Assembly (NCBI GenBank): GCA_021234155.1
Contig: JAJEKV010000023.1
Coordinates: forward strand, 3,132,243 to 3,196,242
Reading direction: 5' to 3'
Source of the DNA: Isoetes taiwanensis
Lineage: Eukaryota; Streptophyta; Lycopodiopsida; Isoetales; Isoetaceae
Length of the DNA: 64,000 nucleotides
Position numbers and translations under genes: made by a program. Position 1 is the stretch's first letter. Each line of letters opens with the position of its first letter. Positions 11,561-21,361 of this stretch are shown here, in pieces. The notes under the pieces were generated by a model that was not told the origin of the DNA, did not search any database, and worked only from the letters and a program-made list of their open reading frames with translations.

Positions 11561-11764
11561 GATATATTAGTGCAGATTCCATCATCAGAGCGAGCCGCTG
11601 GCGTTTCTGAGAGGAGTGGAGGATGCCCCGATAAATTAGCTTATGCGTTAGGGAATTTTGGCACGAATAGAAGGAAGGGAGAAACATTGCACGGATATTT
11701 AAAGTTCAATCTAGCACGTGAAGGGATTACAAATCCTTTTTCTATAAATACATTCCAATAAAAA

Positions 11765-12240
11765 AATAGTTTGTTTTAAAAATAAAAAACCCAAAGATAA
11801 ATTCTAAAAAAAGGAATCTCTAGCCCAAAGGTTAAAAAAACCAATAGTTTTTCACAAAAAAAAAACGAGTTTCCGATCGCCGGAAAAATAATTTGGCGTC
11901 CAAAACACGGAAAACCTTAGCGTATATTCATACGCAAAAAAACCAAAAAGTTTTTCACCGCCGGAAAAACAATCAGTAATGACGGCCGTCAGATTATCAG
12001 ATATACCCCTGATATGCCAGAATATGCCAAAACCAACCCTCCCTAACGCAATTGCCCCTTACCGTATAAGCAAAAAAAAAAGGGGAAATTAGTTTAGCTA
12101 ATGTCACAAAAAAAATATGATGTAATTTTTTTTTACATGGCTATTTTTTTTCCCACGAATACCCTATTCATAAAATTAAAATTTGCCGCAACCCCTTAAA
12201 AAATCGCCATTTGGATATGAATAGCCGCTAATTTTTTCCG
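11765..12240. other. A-rich non-coding stretch
   Basis: Many A and T homopolymers (for example near 11,857, 12,070, 12,128 and 12,146) and no open frame of note. No repeat family recognised. Confidence 0.5.
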
Positions 12241-12952
12241 TGCTTCCCAATACAAGAGGAGCAAACATGATCAACCAACATCACATAATATCATATCATG
12301 ATAATCATCAGAATAACATCTAACCTAATCATACATATCTAACTTACGGTTAGGGTTCCTTGATTAGGGTTCAAGATGTTGAATAAAGGGTTCTATGATG
12401 GCTCTACTCTAGATACAAAGATCACTCATCCGGAGTGCTAACTTCCATGATCTACTATGAACACTACTCCAAATACACGCCTCCCGGCACTCCCTCCCAT
12501 TCCCCATCTCTATGGTCCTCGAAGTGGTCGGCCGCCGCCTACTCCAAGATTGTGCACACACTGGGTCGGGCCGCATTAGGCTATGCCACGCTGACAAATG
12601 ATGCTCTAAACGGGTTTGAAAGCGCGAAGAAGGTTCCCATGGTGTTAGGGGCCAGAAAAGAGGTCTAGGTTGGGGTTTAGGTTAATATAGGTTAGGGTCC
12701 ACATGGGATGACACGTGGCTCCACGCGGGCTCCAATGGCACATGGCCATGTCAGTGTTGCCCAATAGGGTAAGGCCATGTGGAAATGGGCCTTATCCTAA
12801 GGTTATCTTAGTTATATACATAACTTAGATATGCACCCATGCCACTTCCTAAGGTATACAAGGCTACAAAGTAGACTTGTATAGTGACGGACCCGTAAAA
12901 TTGTATTTATAGCTGATATATTTCCTGAACGCCACATTTCCCCCCCTAGGAC
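12240..12952 (-). repeat. Candidate LTR with polypurine tract
   Basis: On the minus strand, CCTAGGGGGGGGAAATGTGGCG at 12,955-12,934 reads as a polypurine tract directly followed by a TG-starting sequence, the arrangement at the start of a 3' LTR. The following 700 bp (CTATAAATAC-like site, GACGGACCC region, then a leader-like stretch) have LTR-like texture, but no partner LTR was found. Boundaries to the left are uncertain. Confidence 0.3.
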
Positions 12953-12955
12953 AAT

Positions 12956-13595
12956 GGTGACCTCAAAGATTGGCGCCAAGGTGACGAACCTACACTATCC
13001 CCGCAAAACAAACATAAGTATACAACTTCAATTTAACTGAAATGATCAACTTCCTATTAATAGTTAACGGTAATATAGGCTATATTTGTACTTATACAAA
13101 ATTATATGGCCTTAACAAGGTTACTCCCTTATAATAATTCAAAACATTATTACAAGAGTTATTAGGGTTCATAATTTTAAGTCTAAATCATGGCTCCCCA
13201 TCTCCCATTCACGCGCCCTCCTCGATGCTCCCTTCTCACTTTGCCCGCACGAGTAGCACATTACGTTAGTTTTTAATAAGTTTGTGGTTTTGGGGACCAC
13301 CCCTAATTACCTCCTTGAGCCGAACTACTAGCTCAAGGTTACCTTACTACCTTGCACTCATCATGGCCTCATAAGGATTTGAGCTTAAGGACCATTTAAG
13401 ATGATCCTATTATTGCCCATGATCAAGTGCTACCTTGTTTCGATTCACGTGGTCGGTACTCCCCAAAGGCCTCATGCCCCGAGGGGTTTTAAAGCTAGGG
13501 AACGTCTCACCGATCCCATCATCGCCAAGATGATCACTTATACCTCACCATGACCCCCTATGGTCGCGCGCCGCGGCCCCGCATTGTGGCATAGA
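12956..13595. other. No gene recognised
   Basis: Non-coding, mixed composition. If the candidate LTR to the left is real, this would be the 3' end of the internal region of a minus-strand element, but no coding motif of gag or pol was seen. Confidence 0.4.
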
Positions 13596-13597
13596 GA

Positions 13598-14100
13598 TCA
13601 TCCGACAGATGTCCCATCATCGCCCACTTGGCTAATTCCCTGTGCAGCCCCTGGCGCTGCATAACTGTTAGAGCCTTCTGTACTTTGATCCCATTCCTCA
13701 GTCTGGATCCCATCCGCAGTATTCTCTCTTTGGCTGCCGTGTCCCTCGATTGTCGCGTTTATGTGCCTCATTATCCTCTCCACACCGTCCATACCGCTTT
13801 GACAATGATGCCGGTGTTCCTTGAAAACCGTCTCTATTATCTCTGCAGTCACTCGATATATATATGTCCTCATTAGGTTTCTCCGCTACTCCTATCAACC
13901 TAACGTCATGCTTAATTCTATTCTGCTCCTCAAATTCCATGATATGTGGCTTTATCCTATCAAATGACTCCCATGCATCTAACTCAACATTTGATTTCTC
14001 TAACTCAACCAACCTCTGCATAATTTTAGCTTTCTTTCTTCAATCTCGTCCATTCTGTTGCATCTCTCGCTTGTCCTCCTCGACCCTCCTATCCCCATAC
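13598..14100 (-). pseudogene. Unidentified charged, helix-rich protein, frameshifted
   Basis: Two overlapping minus-strand frames read as one protein if a single frameshift near 13,870 is allowed. The upstream part (14,021-13,870) has LVELEKSNVELDAWESFDR and IKPHIMEFEEQNRIKHDVR. The downstream part (13,873-13,598) has TAEIIETVFKEHRHH and IMRHINATIEGHGSQREN. It is rich in E, K and R with heptad-like spacing, so a coiled coil is likely. It could be a LINE ORF1-type or gag-like protein, or a host exon. I do not recognise it. Confidence 0.3.
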
Positions 14101-14478
14101 GCCCATTTGGAGATGGCTATTTTGTTAAAGTTACACGTTTCCACCAGCGTGTTGAGTGCATCCATGCTCTGGGATCCTCGACTCTAATGCTTGTTCATCT
14201 CGCTTGGAAAATCTCTAAGGTCCCATTGCGGCTCACCGGCGCCCACGACCGCTTGCTTCTCACCGGCCGCTGCCGGTGTTATCGGCCATCGCTCCCCGAT
14301 TACAAAATACCGTGGTGGTTTCGCGACCGGACTATCGCCATAGAGTTCCTCCGTAAGGTAGCCGTAATGCTCTCCAAGGGGTATATATATATTCTATCCC
14401 TAAAAACGGCCTTTATTCAAATCACCGCTTAGTTTTGAATTTTGAATTGGCCATAATTAATTATTTCGGCCTGCCTAA

Positions 14479-15140
14479 TATGGAGGTTCGAACCTCTACC
14501 AAAATAAATTAATATTCTAATAAAACTACTTTGACCAATATAACCAATGAGATAACGTAATTTTTTTATATTAAATCTATGTTTTTTTATAACCCATTTA
14601 ATTATTTTAGAGATATAATCTATGGTTTCAAGAATTGTCACTTTTACATCCACATCAAATCCCCCTAGAACCCCATGTAATTGTGCTATATATTGTAAAT
14701 GAGATGCATCCTAGATTACCACAGTCTCGGATCCGTGGATCCTATGGCCTGTGAACGCACGTTGGAGCCTCCCGAAAAGCACCTCTCGTTTTGCTTATGG
14801 TTTATGATTGGGGGCTCCTATGATTTTGAAATATGAAATAATGAAGTTTGACTAGGGCTTTGATGGAATATCGAGCCTCTATATAAGCGCTTTTAAGGTT
14901 TTAGAATATGAAATATGGAGGTTTGAACCTCTACCAAAAAAATAACTCAATATCCTATTAAGACTACTTTGACTAATATAACCAATGAGATAGCATGATT
15001 TTTTTTTAATCTTAAATCTATGTTTTTTTTTTTATAACAACACATTCAATTGTTTTAGGGATATGGTCTATAGTTTTAGGAATTGTCATTTTTACATCCA
15101 TATCAAATCCCCTAGAACCCCTCAAGTATTGTGCTATGCA
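14479..15140 (+). repeat. Direct repeat of about 220 bp, two copies
   Basis: Copies lie at about 14,479-14,695 and 14,912-15,140. Shared landmarks in order are TATGGAGGTT(C/T)GAACCTCTACC, CCAATGAGATA, AAATCTATGTTTTTTT, ATGGTTT.A..AATTGTCA and CATCAAATCCCC(C)TAGAACCCC. The copies differ by point changes and T-run lengths, so the duplication is not recent. Between them is 215 bp of unrelated sequence. No TG...CA ends or target duplications were found. Confidence 0.75.
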
Positions 15141-15474
15141 TACGATAATGCCTAAACCAAATATGTTTTTACTATGATGATCTCTACCGAAGGATGTAAT
15201 TGGTTTTAAAGTGTCGATTGTTTTGCCTTTAAGTAGAAACCATATTGATGATTGGGACAGGAGTTACATACATTATATTTAATATGTGCTTCTTTTTTCT
15301 TCTATATTTGTATAGTCGAAAGTACATATAGTTTGGCTTTTAGGAAATATCTTTCTTATTTATTATTTTTCATATTCCGAGCGGGGATGTATTCTTAATA
15401 ATGCTAAAGCTGAACCTTATACCACAAGATCTTGCATTTTGGAGAGCCGCTATGAGTTTATCAATTTTGGTATC

Positions 15475-16548
15475 TTTTTTTTTTTTTTTTTTTTTTGAAG
15501 AACCGTGTCATTAATATATTAAAAGAATGGTGATGTTACAAAGCAAGTGAGGAGGAAGGAGAACTGCCCCAAAGAGACAAAGAATACCTCGACACTCCAC
15601 AACAAACTCACCAGAAAAACTGCAATTCTATCTTTGCACAAACTGACCATCACCATCTACAACACCCAAGAAGTCCCGGCTAAATGGCAAACTTCCATTT
15701 ACTAATCAGGAAACACCAAAAGCTTTGAAATAGCTTGTACCCGAAGTTGAGGAATCAAAGAGGCCGCAGCTGTCAATCCCCCGAAAGATCCACAACCGCC
15801 GCCGCTTCCAAATCAGCCACACCAACCAAGCCACGCGATAGATGGAAGGTTTATTGCCGCAAGCGCCAAGCACCAAAAATACACATGAAGCAAAGAATCG
15901 GCTAGTCAATCTCACCTGAAAAACAGCCCCCCACCCAATCCCGTGTAGCCGTGAGTGAGGGCATAAAACCGTGACAATGCTCCCAGCCTCACGATGAAGG
16001 CCATAACAAGGGGCGTAGAGGGCTCACACCCGACCTAAACCGACTCACAAGGGCATTCACCCCGATACATGGGTGCACCACCGCCAATGGCACCCTAACC
16101 TTCGGTGGGGAAGTGAGCTCCATGTCCACGCCCAAACCGAAGCCATCGAGAACCCGGAAGCCGCAGACGACCACTTGCCTCGAAGGGAATAGCGCCATGA
16201 ATAGCCGGCATGAATAACAAGACCGCGACAAAAAAATAAGAAGACAAACATCCGGATGAACCTTCCAAACCGCACCACCACATCATCCCGCGGGACTATA
16301 GGTATATGTAGCGGAATACTCCCCCACCACTTGTTCCTGAGATAGCCCGGTCACTGACCCTCAGGCGAAAGTGAGCTCAAAAGAACTCCCACGAAGCTAG
16401 CTGACCACCCAAATATCAATCCTCCAAGGTGAGCACAGCAGCTCGCCTCCAACGGACCTCAAGGCTCGAAAGCATGCACCGCGGGCAGCCAAGGGCAAGT
16501 CTTGGGGGTAGAGGAAACCACAAGAAAGGAGAAGAGTGGTGATAAATC
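15475..16548 (-). mobile_element. 5'-truncated L1-type LINE, ORF2 C-terminal end
   Basis: A T22 run at 15,475-15,496 followed by a short 3' UTR-like sequence is the poly-A tail of a minus-strand LINE. Upstream on the minus strand, the end of ORF2 is recognisable: RVAWLVWLIWKRRRLWIFRGI (15,840-15,775), the W-X-I-W-K-R/E-R-N motif near the end of plant L1 ORF2. Farther upstream (16,340-16,250) is VVGSIPLHIPIVPRDDVVVRF, in the zone before the zinc-binding region. The frames are broken. Only about 1 kb is present. The section 16,165-16,548 is the part repeated in the tandem array to the right. Confidence 0.7.
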
Positions 16549-18518
16549 AGTAATAAAACCCGTGGACTTAGCTTGTGTCCGTAGATAATTTGTATAGAGC
16601 ATAGTGGTATGCGCCCATGGGTGTGTTGGGGGCTTTATTTAAATCTAAATAAAAACTTTAGCTAAGGTAATTTAAAACCTTAATAAATTGAATGGAAAAA
16701 TGTGAGCACACTAAATCGGGGAAGGGCAGATCGTGGGCTGCCCGATAGCCGCGAGTGATCCCCGCTTTTAGAGATGCATGTGGCATGCCGGTTTACCATC
16801 CGGCCCGATCCCGGATGGATCCCCGCCAAGTGTTCTTAAGGCAAGGGTATATAAGAAATAGAAGAGTTGGTGGGATGGGCAAAAAGGAGGAGGAAGAGAA
16901 TCGTTGGGCCGGATCAAATTGGAAGTAGAGCAAGGAAAACAAGAGTCCAAAGCTAAATTCAGATGGGGATTTGATCTATTTCATGATTTTGCAACCCGAT
17001 TGGGGTTGGATTATGTAGAGATGAGTTTCAAGCATGCCGCCACCCCACCGTAGCCAAACTCCGTTCCTAAATAAAATCTGTCATGCCATTTGCTCAGGTG
17101 CTCCCAAACCGCAAACCCTCCTTGAATTCGACCATCCGATCTTTATGAACCTTAGCTTGCTTTCGGTCGGTTGTGTAAAAATAATCCTCTCTCCTCTCCA
17201 CCGCCATGGTCAAGATTGTAACCGCTCTTCCTCCTCGGGGTCATACTCTAGAGATAGTACTTTGCACCTGGATGTATTTTGGAGATGAACCAAGCAGCCT
17301 TGCCAAAGGGTCACTGCTGATTTCCACCATTTGGTCTGATTTTTCTGATCTCTATTGAAGGGGGGATACCGTGGTCCGTATCCCCGCACCTTTTAAAACC
17401 TTATTTTAAAGTTAAAACTTGAACCTTAAGTTGTTAAAAAGTTAAACCTTAAAACCCTTAGGTGTTCTTGTCAATTGTAGTTACCTTCTACCAACCGCTA
17501 GGCAAACCTACCTTATGAGACCAAGATTCCATTGAATGTTGTTGCCGTCCCGTAGTAGGGAAAAGTATCTGCCTGGCTAGTGTATAATGTGGGATGTTTA
17601 TGCGTGCATTAAAGATTGCTCTATAAGTATGAATAGGATATGGGGCACCTTACGGAATTGCATTATGTATCGAGGGCGATATTATGTTTATGGTGCACTT
17701 GAATCAAAGAATGTTGTGCATTTGTGATGCAACGGCCCACCGGAGGAGGGGGGGTGGTCGTAACTCCGCATCCGTGCCAGATGGCCTGACGGATGAGTTG
17801 AACCCTGTATGTACAGATAGAGAGAGTGGTCTCCTTGGGGTCGCCACCCAAGGATTATGCTTGGCATATAGTATGCATGGAAAATGGTAGTTATTGAATG
17901 TACTAACATTGCAGGGGGAGTATCAACGCAATGTAAATAAATCCATTATATTGTTATTATGCATGAATGTGAAGATCCCAATGGCCCTCCCCACTTAGTC
18001 CTTGTGGACTAACCCCGGATGTTTGTTGTGTTGTAAGATGGCACATCCTGAAGCCACGATTGTATTGGACCTAGACTCTTTTGTTACCTGGTGGTTCAAC
18101 GAGACGGAGGTCGTTTCCGGCTTTTAATGTCTAAAGAACGAGTTACGAGATCCCTAATATCATTGTTCGGGGAGTTGTATTATGCGCAAAGGCAACCCCA
18201 GATTGAGGCCCAAGACTTGGGAGACGGATGGAGAGTCTTCCGAGGGTAGCTCAGCAACTCCTCCTCGGTCACCGAGGAGGGGGAAGATCAAAGGGCCAAT
18301 TGAGCATGGGTGGGGGTGCCTTGGGGGTTTTGTATATTATGGGTGTATTGTGAGATGGGGATAATGTGAACTCTCCTTTGTATGTGTGTGTGGCGTTGGG
18401 CCGGATGTAAATGATTTGATTGTAACCAAATATTTATGAATAGAAGTTCGTGATGATTTGATTGTCTATATCCGAAGTTACTTAGTGCGACGCCTAGGCC
18501 AATAGGCTAGGTCCCCGG
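16549..18518 (+). repeat. LTR, unit 1
   Basis: First LTR of the family, about 1.97 kb, entering directly from LINE sequence. Its first bases are altered (CAGTAATAAAACCC against TGTAACAAACC elsewhere). The TATA box TATATAAG is at 16,848-16,855. The end is followed by a degenerate primer site (TTAATATATCGAGCC, 18,519-18,533). It has no MITE, so it serves as an empty-site reference for unit 2. Confidence 0.8.
16848..16855 (+). promoter_or_regulatory. LTR TATA box
   Basis: TATATAAG in AAGGCAAGGGTATATAAGAA, about 300 bp into the LTR. The same octamer is kept at 21,651, 26,167, 30,345 and 38,687; unit 5 has TATATAGA (34,509) and unit 7 AGTATAGA (42,850). This is the likely core promoter of the element, placing U3 to its left. 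Confidence 0.6.
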
Positions 18519-18654
18519 TTAATATATCGAGCCCAAAGTTCCGGACAACCTTCGGGTCATGGGAATTAGGGGTTAGAAACTTAAGAAGTCTCTTTGGAAA
18601 GTAGAGTTGTTTTATGGAAAATAACCATTGCCGCCATCTTCCGTGGTTAGCGGG

Positions 18655-19035
18655 ATGTCGGGAAACAATGATAACGATTCGGGAGATGGGGAAGTGGCAA
18701 TCGCTCCCTACGATAGCGGAGCAGCCATGCAAAGAGCCAGCTTGCCACCATGCAACGCCAGCCTTGTCCGCTAAGGATGCCGACCTTGATGAGGTCAACA
18801 AGGTTTTAAAGCAATTGAAGATGGAGACATTTAGTGGTAAAAGATACCACCGTGAGGATCTTGATGCTTGGTTAAAAGGGATCAAGTTTTATTTTCAAGT
18901 TAAGAAAATTTCCGACCTATTAAAGGCAACCATTGCCTATATATGCTATTAACCTTGGACCCGCCAAGATCGGTGGGAAGAGTATAAGAAGGCTAACCAT
19001 CTTTTCACGAGCGGATCACATGGAGTACACTAGAG
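18655..19035 (+). pseudogene. gag: Partial gag, unit 1 (5' part)
   Basis: Begins with ATG in the context MSGNNDN and continues, after small shifts, with DADLDEVNKVLKQLKMETFSG, DAWLKGIKFYFQVKK and ISDLLKATIA. This is the N-terminal half of a plant retrotransposon gag. It stops matching gag right after ATGGAGTAC, where the satellite begins. The gag 3' end resumes at about 21,160, so this unit shows the insertion from both sides. Confidence 0.75.
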
Positions 19036-21160
19036 TTGTCCCTTGATGGACCATAAATGGTTCATTTGTACGTTCGCTTTAAAATTCATATAAAATCAAT
19101 GGCATAAAATTCAGTTAAACCCTTTCTACATGCTAATATATGGCAGTCATCTTTGTACGGGAAAAATAGTTAAAAATGCATATACCCCTAAAATTGAAAG
19201 TTATATCTAGGTGAACCAGGGGGTCAAGTCCAGTTTGCTTCATGTTTACATAATGTAAAACTGTGTCAATAAAAAGATTTTTTTGATTTTTTTCATTATA
19301 ATAGTATTTTTCTATACGAGATAAGGATGAATACACAAAAAACCTTGTTCCAATTTGAAGTCTAGAAAGGAAGATATAGTCATCAAACATAGCGAGGGGT
19401 CAAAAGCAGTTTTTCGGTCTTCTATGGACCAATAATGGTTCCCGAGAAAGGCACATTTCAATTAAAATTCTATAACTTTTGCATGAAAATGATTTTTGCT
19501 TCAAATTTGGAATATAAGTAGTTGACTAATTGCTTCATGCATAAAAAATATTTGTTGGCTGTAATTTGAAGATTCAGCTTTGACTTATAGTAACAATTTT
19601 AAGTGACTTTTAATTGATGTTTATTTTGTTATATTTGAAGGAAATTTATTGAAATAGTATATTATTAAAAAAATCATATATGAATGCTTGTATGGATATG
19701 AAACCAGTGAAAAAACAAGTAAAGAAAAAGAGCAAAAGGCACGATCATGATAAATCAATAAAGGTTTCTGTACCTAAGACCATTACTGGTCCACAGGTTC
19801 ATTTTAAATCAATAACTTCTTTATGTTATTCGATCTCAAGCTGAATTTTAGGATATTAGTATTTCATGAGATCCTCTATCAATAAAAAATATCTATTGCT
19901 AGGTTTGGGCTAAAACTTTTAGTATTACTTCCAAGTTATCATCAAATGTTTTCCATATTTGATCTCTAGATTTGTGCCTTGAAAATGAACTTCAAACACC
20001 ATATTTCAAAGCTTCCCAAAGTTAAGATAGCAATGCAAGCTGAACCAAGGAAAAATATGAAAAGGTATGACTAAAGAAGATCAAGATAGACTGCTATGCC
20101 GATGCCAATTATTGGTCCACATAACCCTCTCATTTAAAAGTCAAGAACATCATCATCTTAATCAATTCTTTAGAATATAGTTTATATCACATTATATATG
20201 ATAACATTAGTTGATTAGGGAGGATTGTCTATCTAAAAGGTGATATTGAAGCACAAAAATTAAGTAGCTAAGGGCTACTTTGAATGTATGAGAAAGTCCA
20301 CTTACACCTTTCAAAGATTATCTTATAGACGATGAGAAATCATAATATCATTGTAGGGGACAAAATGAATAGAGCCAATGCAAATAAATAGAGAAATTTT
20401 TCTCAATCCAGTTGGTTTAATTCTGGACCTATAAATAGTCCATGCTTATTTATATTCAAATCTTGTATATAATATATTATTCTAACATGAAATTTGCGAT
20501 ATATATTGTCAACAAACGTTCAAATTTACAAAAATTATAACTTGTCATAAAAGTTGATCTACATGTACTATGGTCCTACTTAGACTACAACACTTTGGAG
20601 CAGCCACACATTGTTTAACTTTATAATAGTGGAAAGTAAGTAGGTTTCTACATTTTTTTTCTAATAAGACCACATCGAGGACCTCAATATCCCTTTTTAT
20701 CATATATTGAGCCATTTAAAAGGCTTATGGGAGAAATGTAGTGCAATAAGTTAATATTTTAGATGAACTAGAAAAACAGGTACGAAAAGTCTTTTGATCT
20801 ATTTATTTATAGTCATGGCTAAACTTCGTGATATTGTCCTCTATTCATCAATAACCATCATTACCTACATTATTGTTGAGTTTTAGACCTATAAGGGTCT
20901 AATCAATGCACTTTGGAACCTTTCTTTGTGTTCATCCTGTTATATTAGATCTTGTTTAGATCTAGATAATGCATGGTTATACCCTAGTTACACTATATTT
21001 ATGTTGATAAAGTGAATTCCTATATAGAGTTAATTAGAATGCATCATTTACTATCCTTATGAGACTTATAGATGGGGTTTATCGAAGCACTTTAACCCAT
21101 ATTTTTATTTTGAATTATGTACAATAATTTCCTTAGTTAATAATGATACTAAAACTGGAG
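19036..21160 (+). repeat. Degenerate satellite inside gag, unit 1
   Basis: A/T-rich, non-coding, about 2.1 kb in this unit. A dyad core recurs at 19,048 (GGACCATAAATGGTTC), 19,426 (GGACCAATAATGGTTCC), 19,779 (GACCATTACTGGTCC), 20,104 (GCCAATTATTGGTCC) and 20,425 (GGACCTATAAATAGTCC), spaced 378, 353, 325 and 321 bp, with similar A/T-rich flanks (TCATTTTAAAATC..., TTTAGGATAT...). This is an old, diverged tandem repeat. Units 2 to 6 contain it only up to the equivalent of 20,332. Confidence 0.7.
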
Positions 21161-21340
21161 ATACTCGAGGAAATGCACGTCCTACTCAAGAGAGGCGGTC
21201 AAATGGACCAAACCGGATGAGTTCTGAGGAGTAGGGCGTTGCCGCTTGTAGAAAGATTGTGTTACTATTGTAAAAGAAGTTGGGCATATTTCAGCTCGTT
21301 GTCCTAGGAAGTGGCAAAATAGGGGCAATTGGGGGACCGC
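21160..21340 (+). pseudogene. gag: gag 3' end with zinc knuckle, unit 1
   Basis: The sequence after the satellite matches unit 7 around 53,750-53,900 (CTCGAGGAAATGC..., CCTACTCAAGAG, GTCAAATGGA). At 21,260-21,320 it encodes, after removal of one extra base, a CCHC zinc knuckle CYYCKKVGHISARCPRKWQN (C-X2-C-X4-H-X4-C). Only about 25-40 bp separate it from the next LTR, with a purine-rich AGGGGCAATTGGGGGA in between that may be a displaced polypurine tract. There is therefore no room for pol. Confidence 0.75.
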
Positions 21341-21361
21341 AAGCTAGTAGATAATTGTGTA

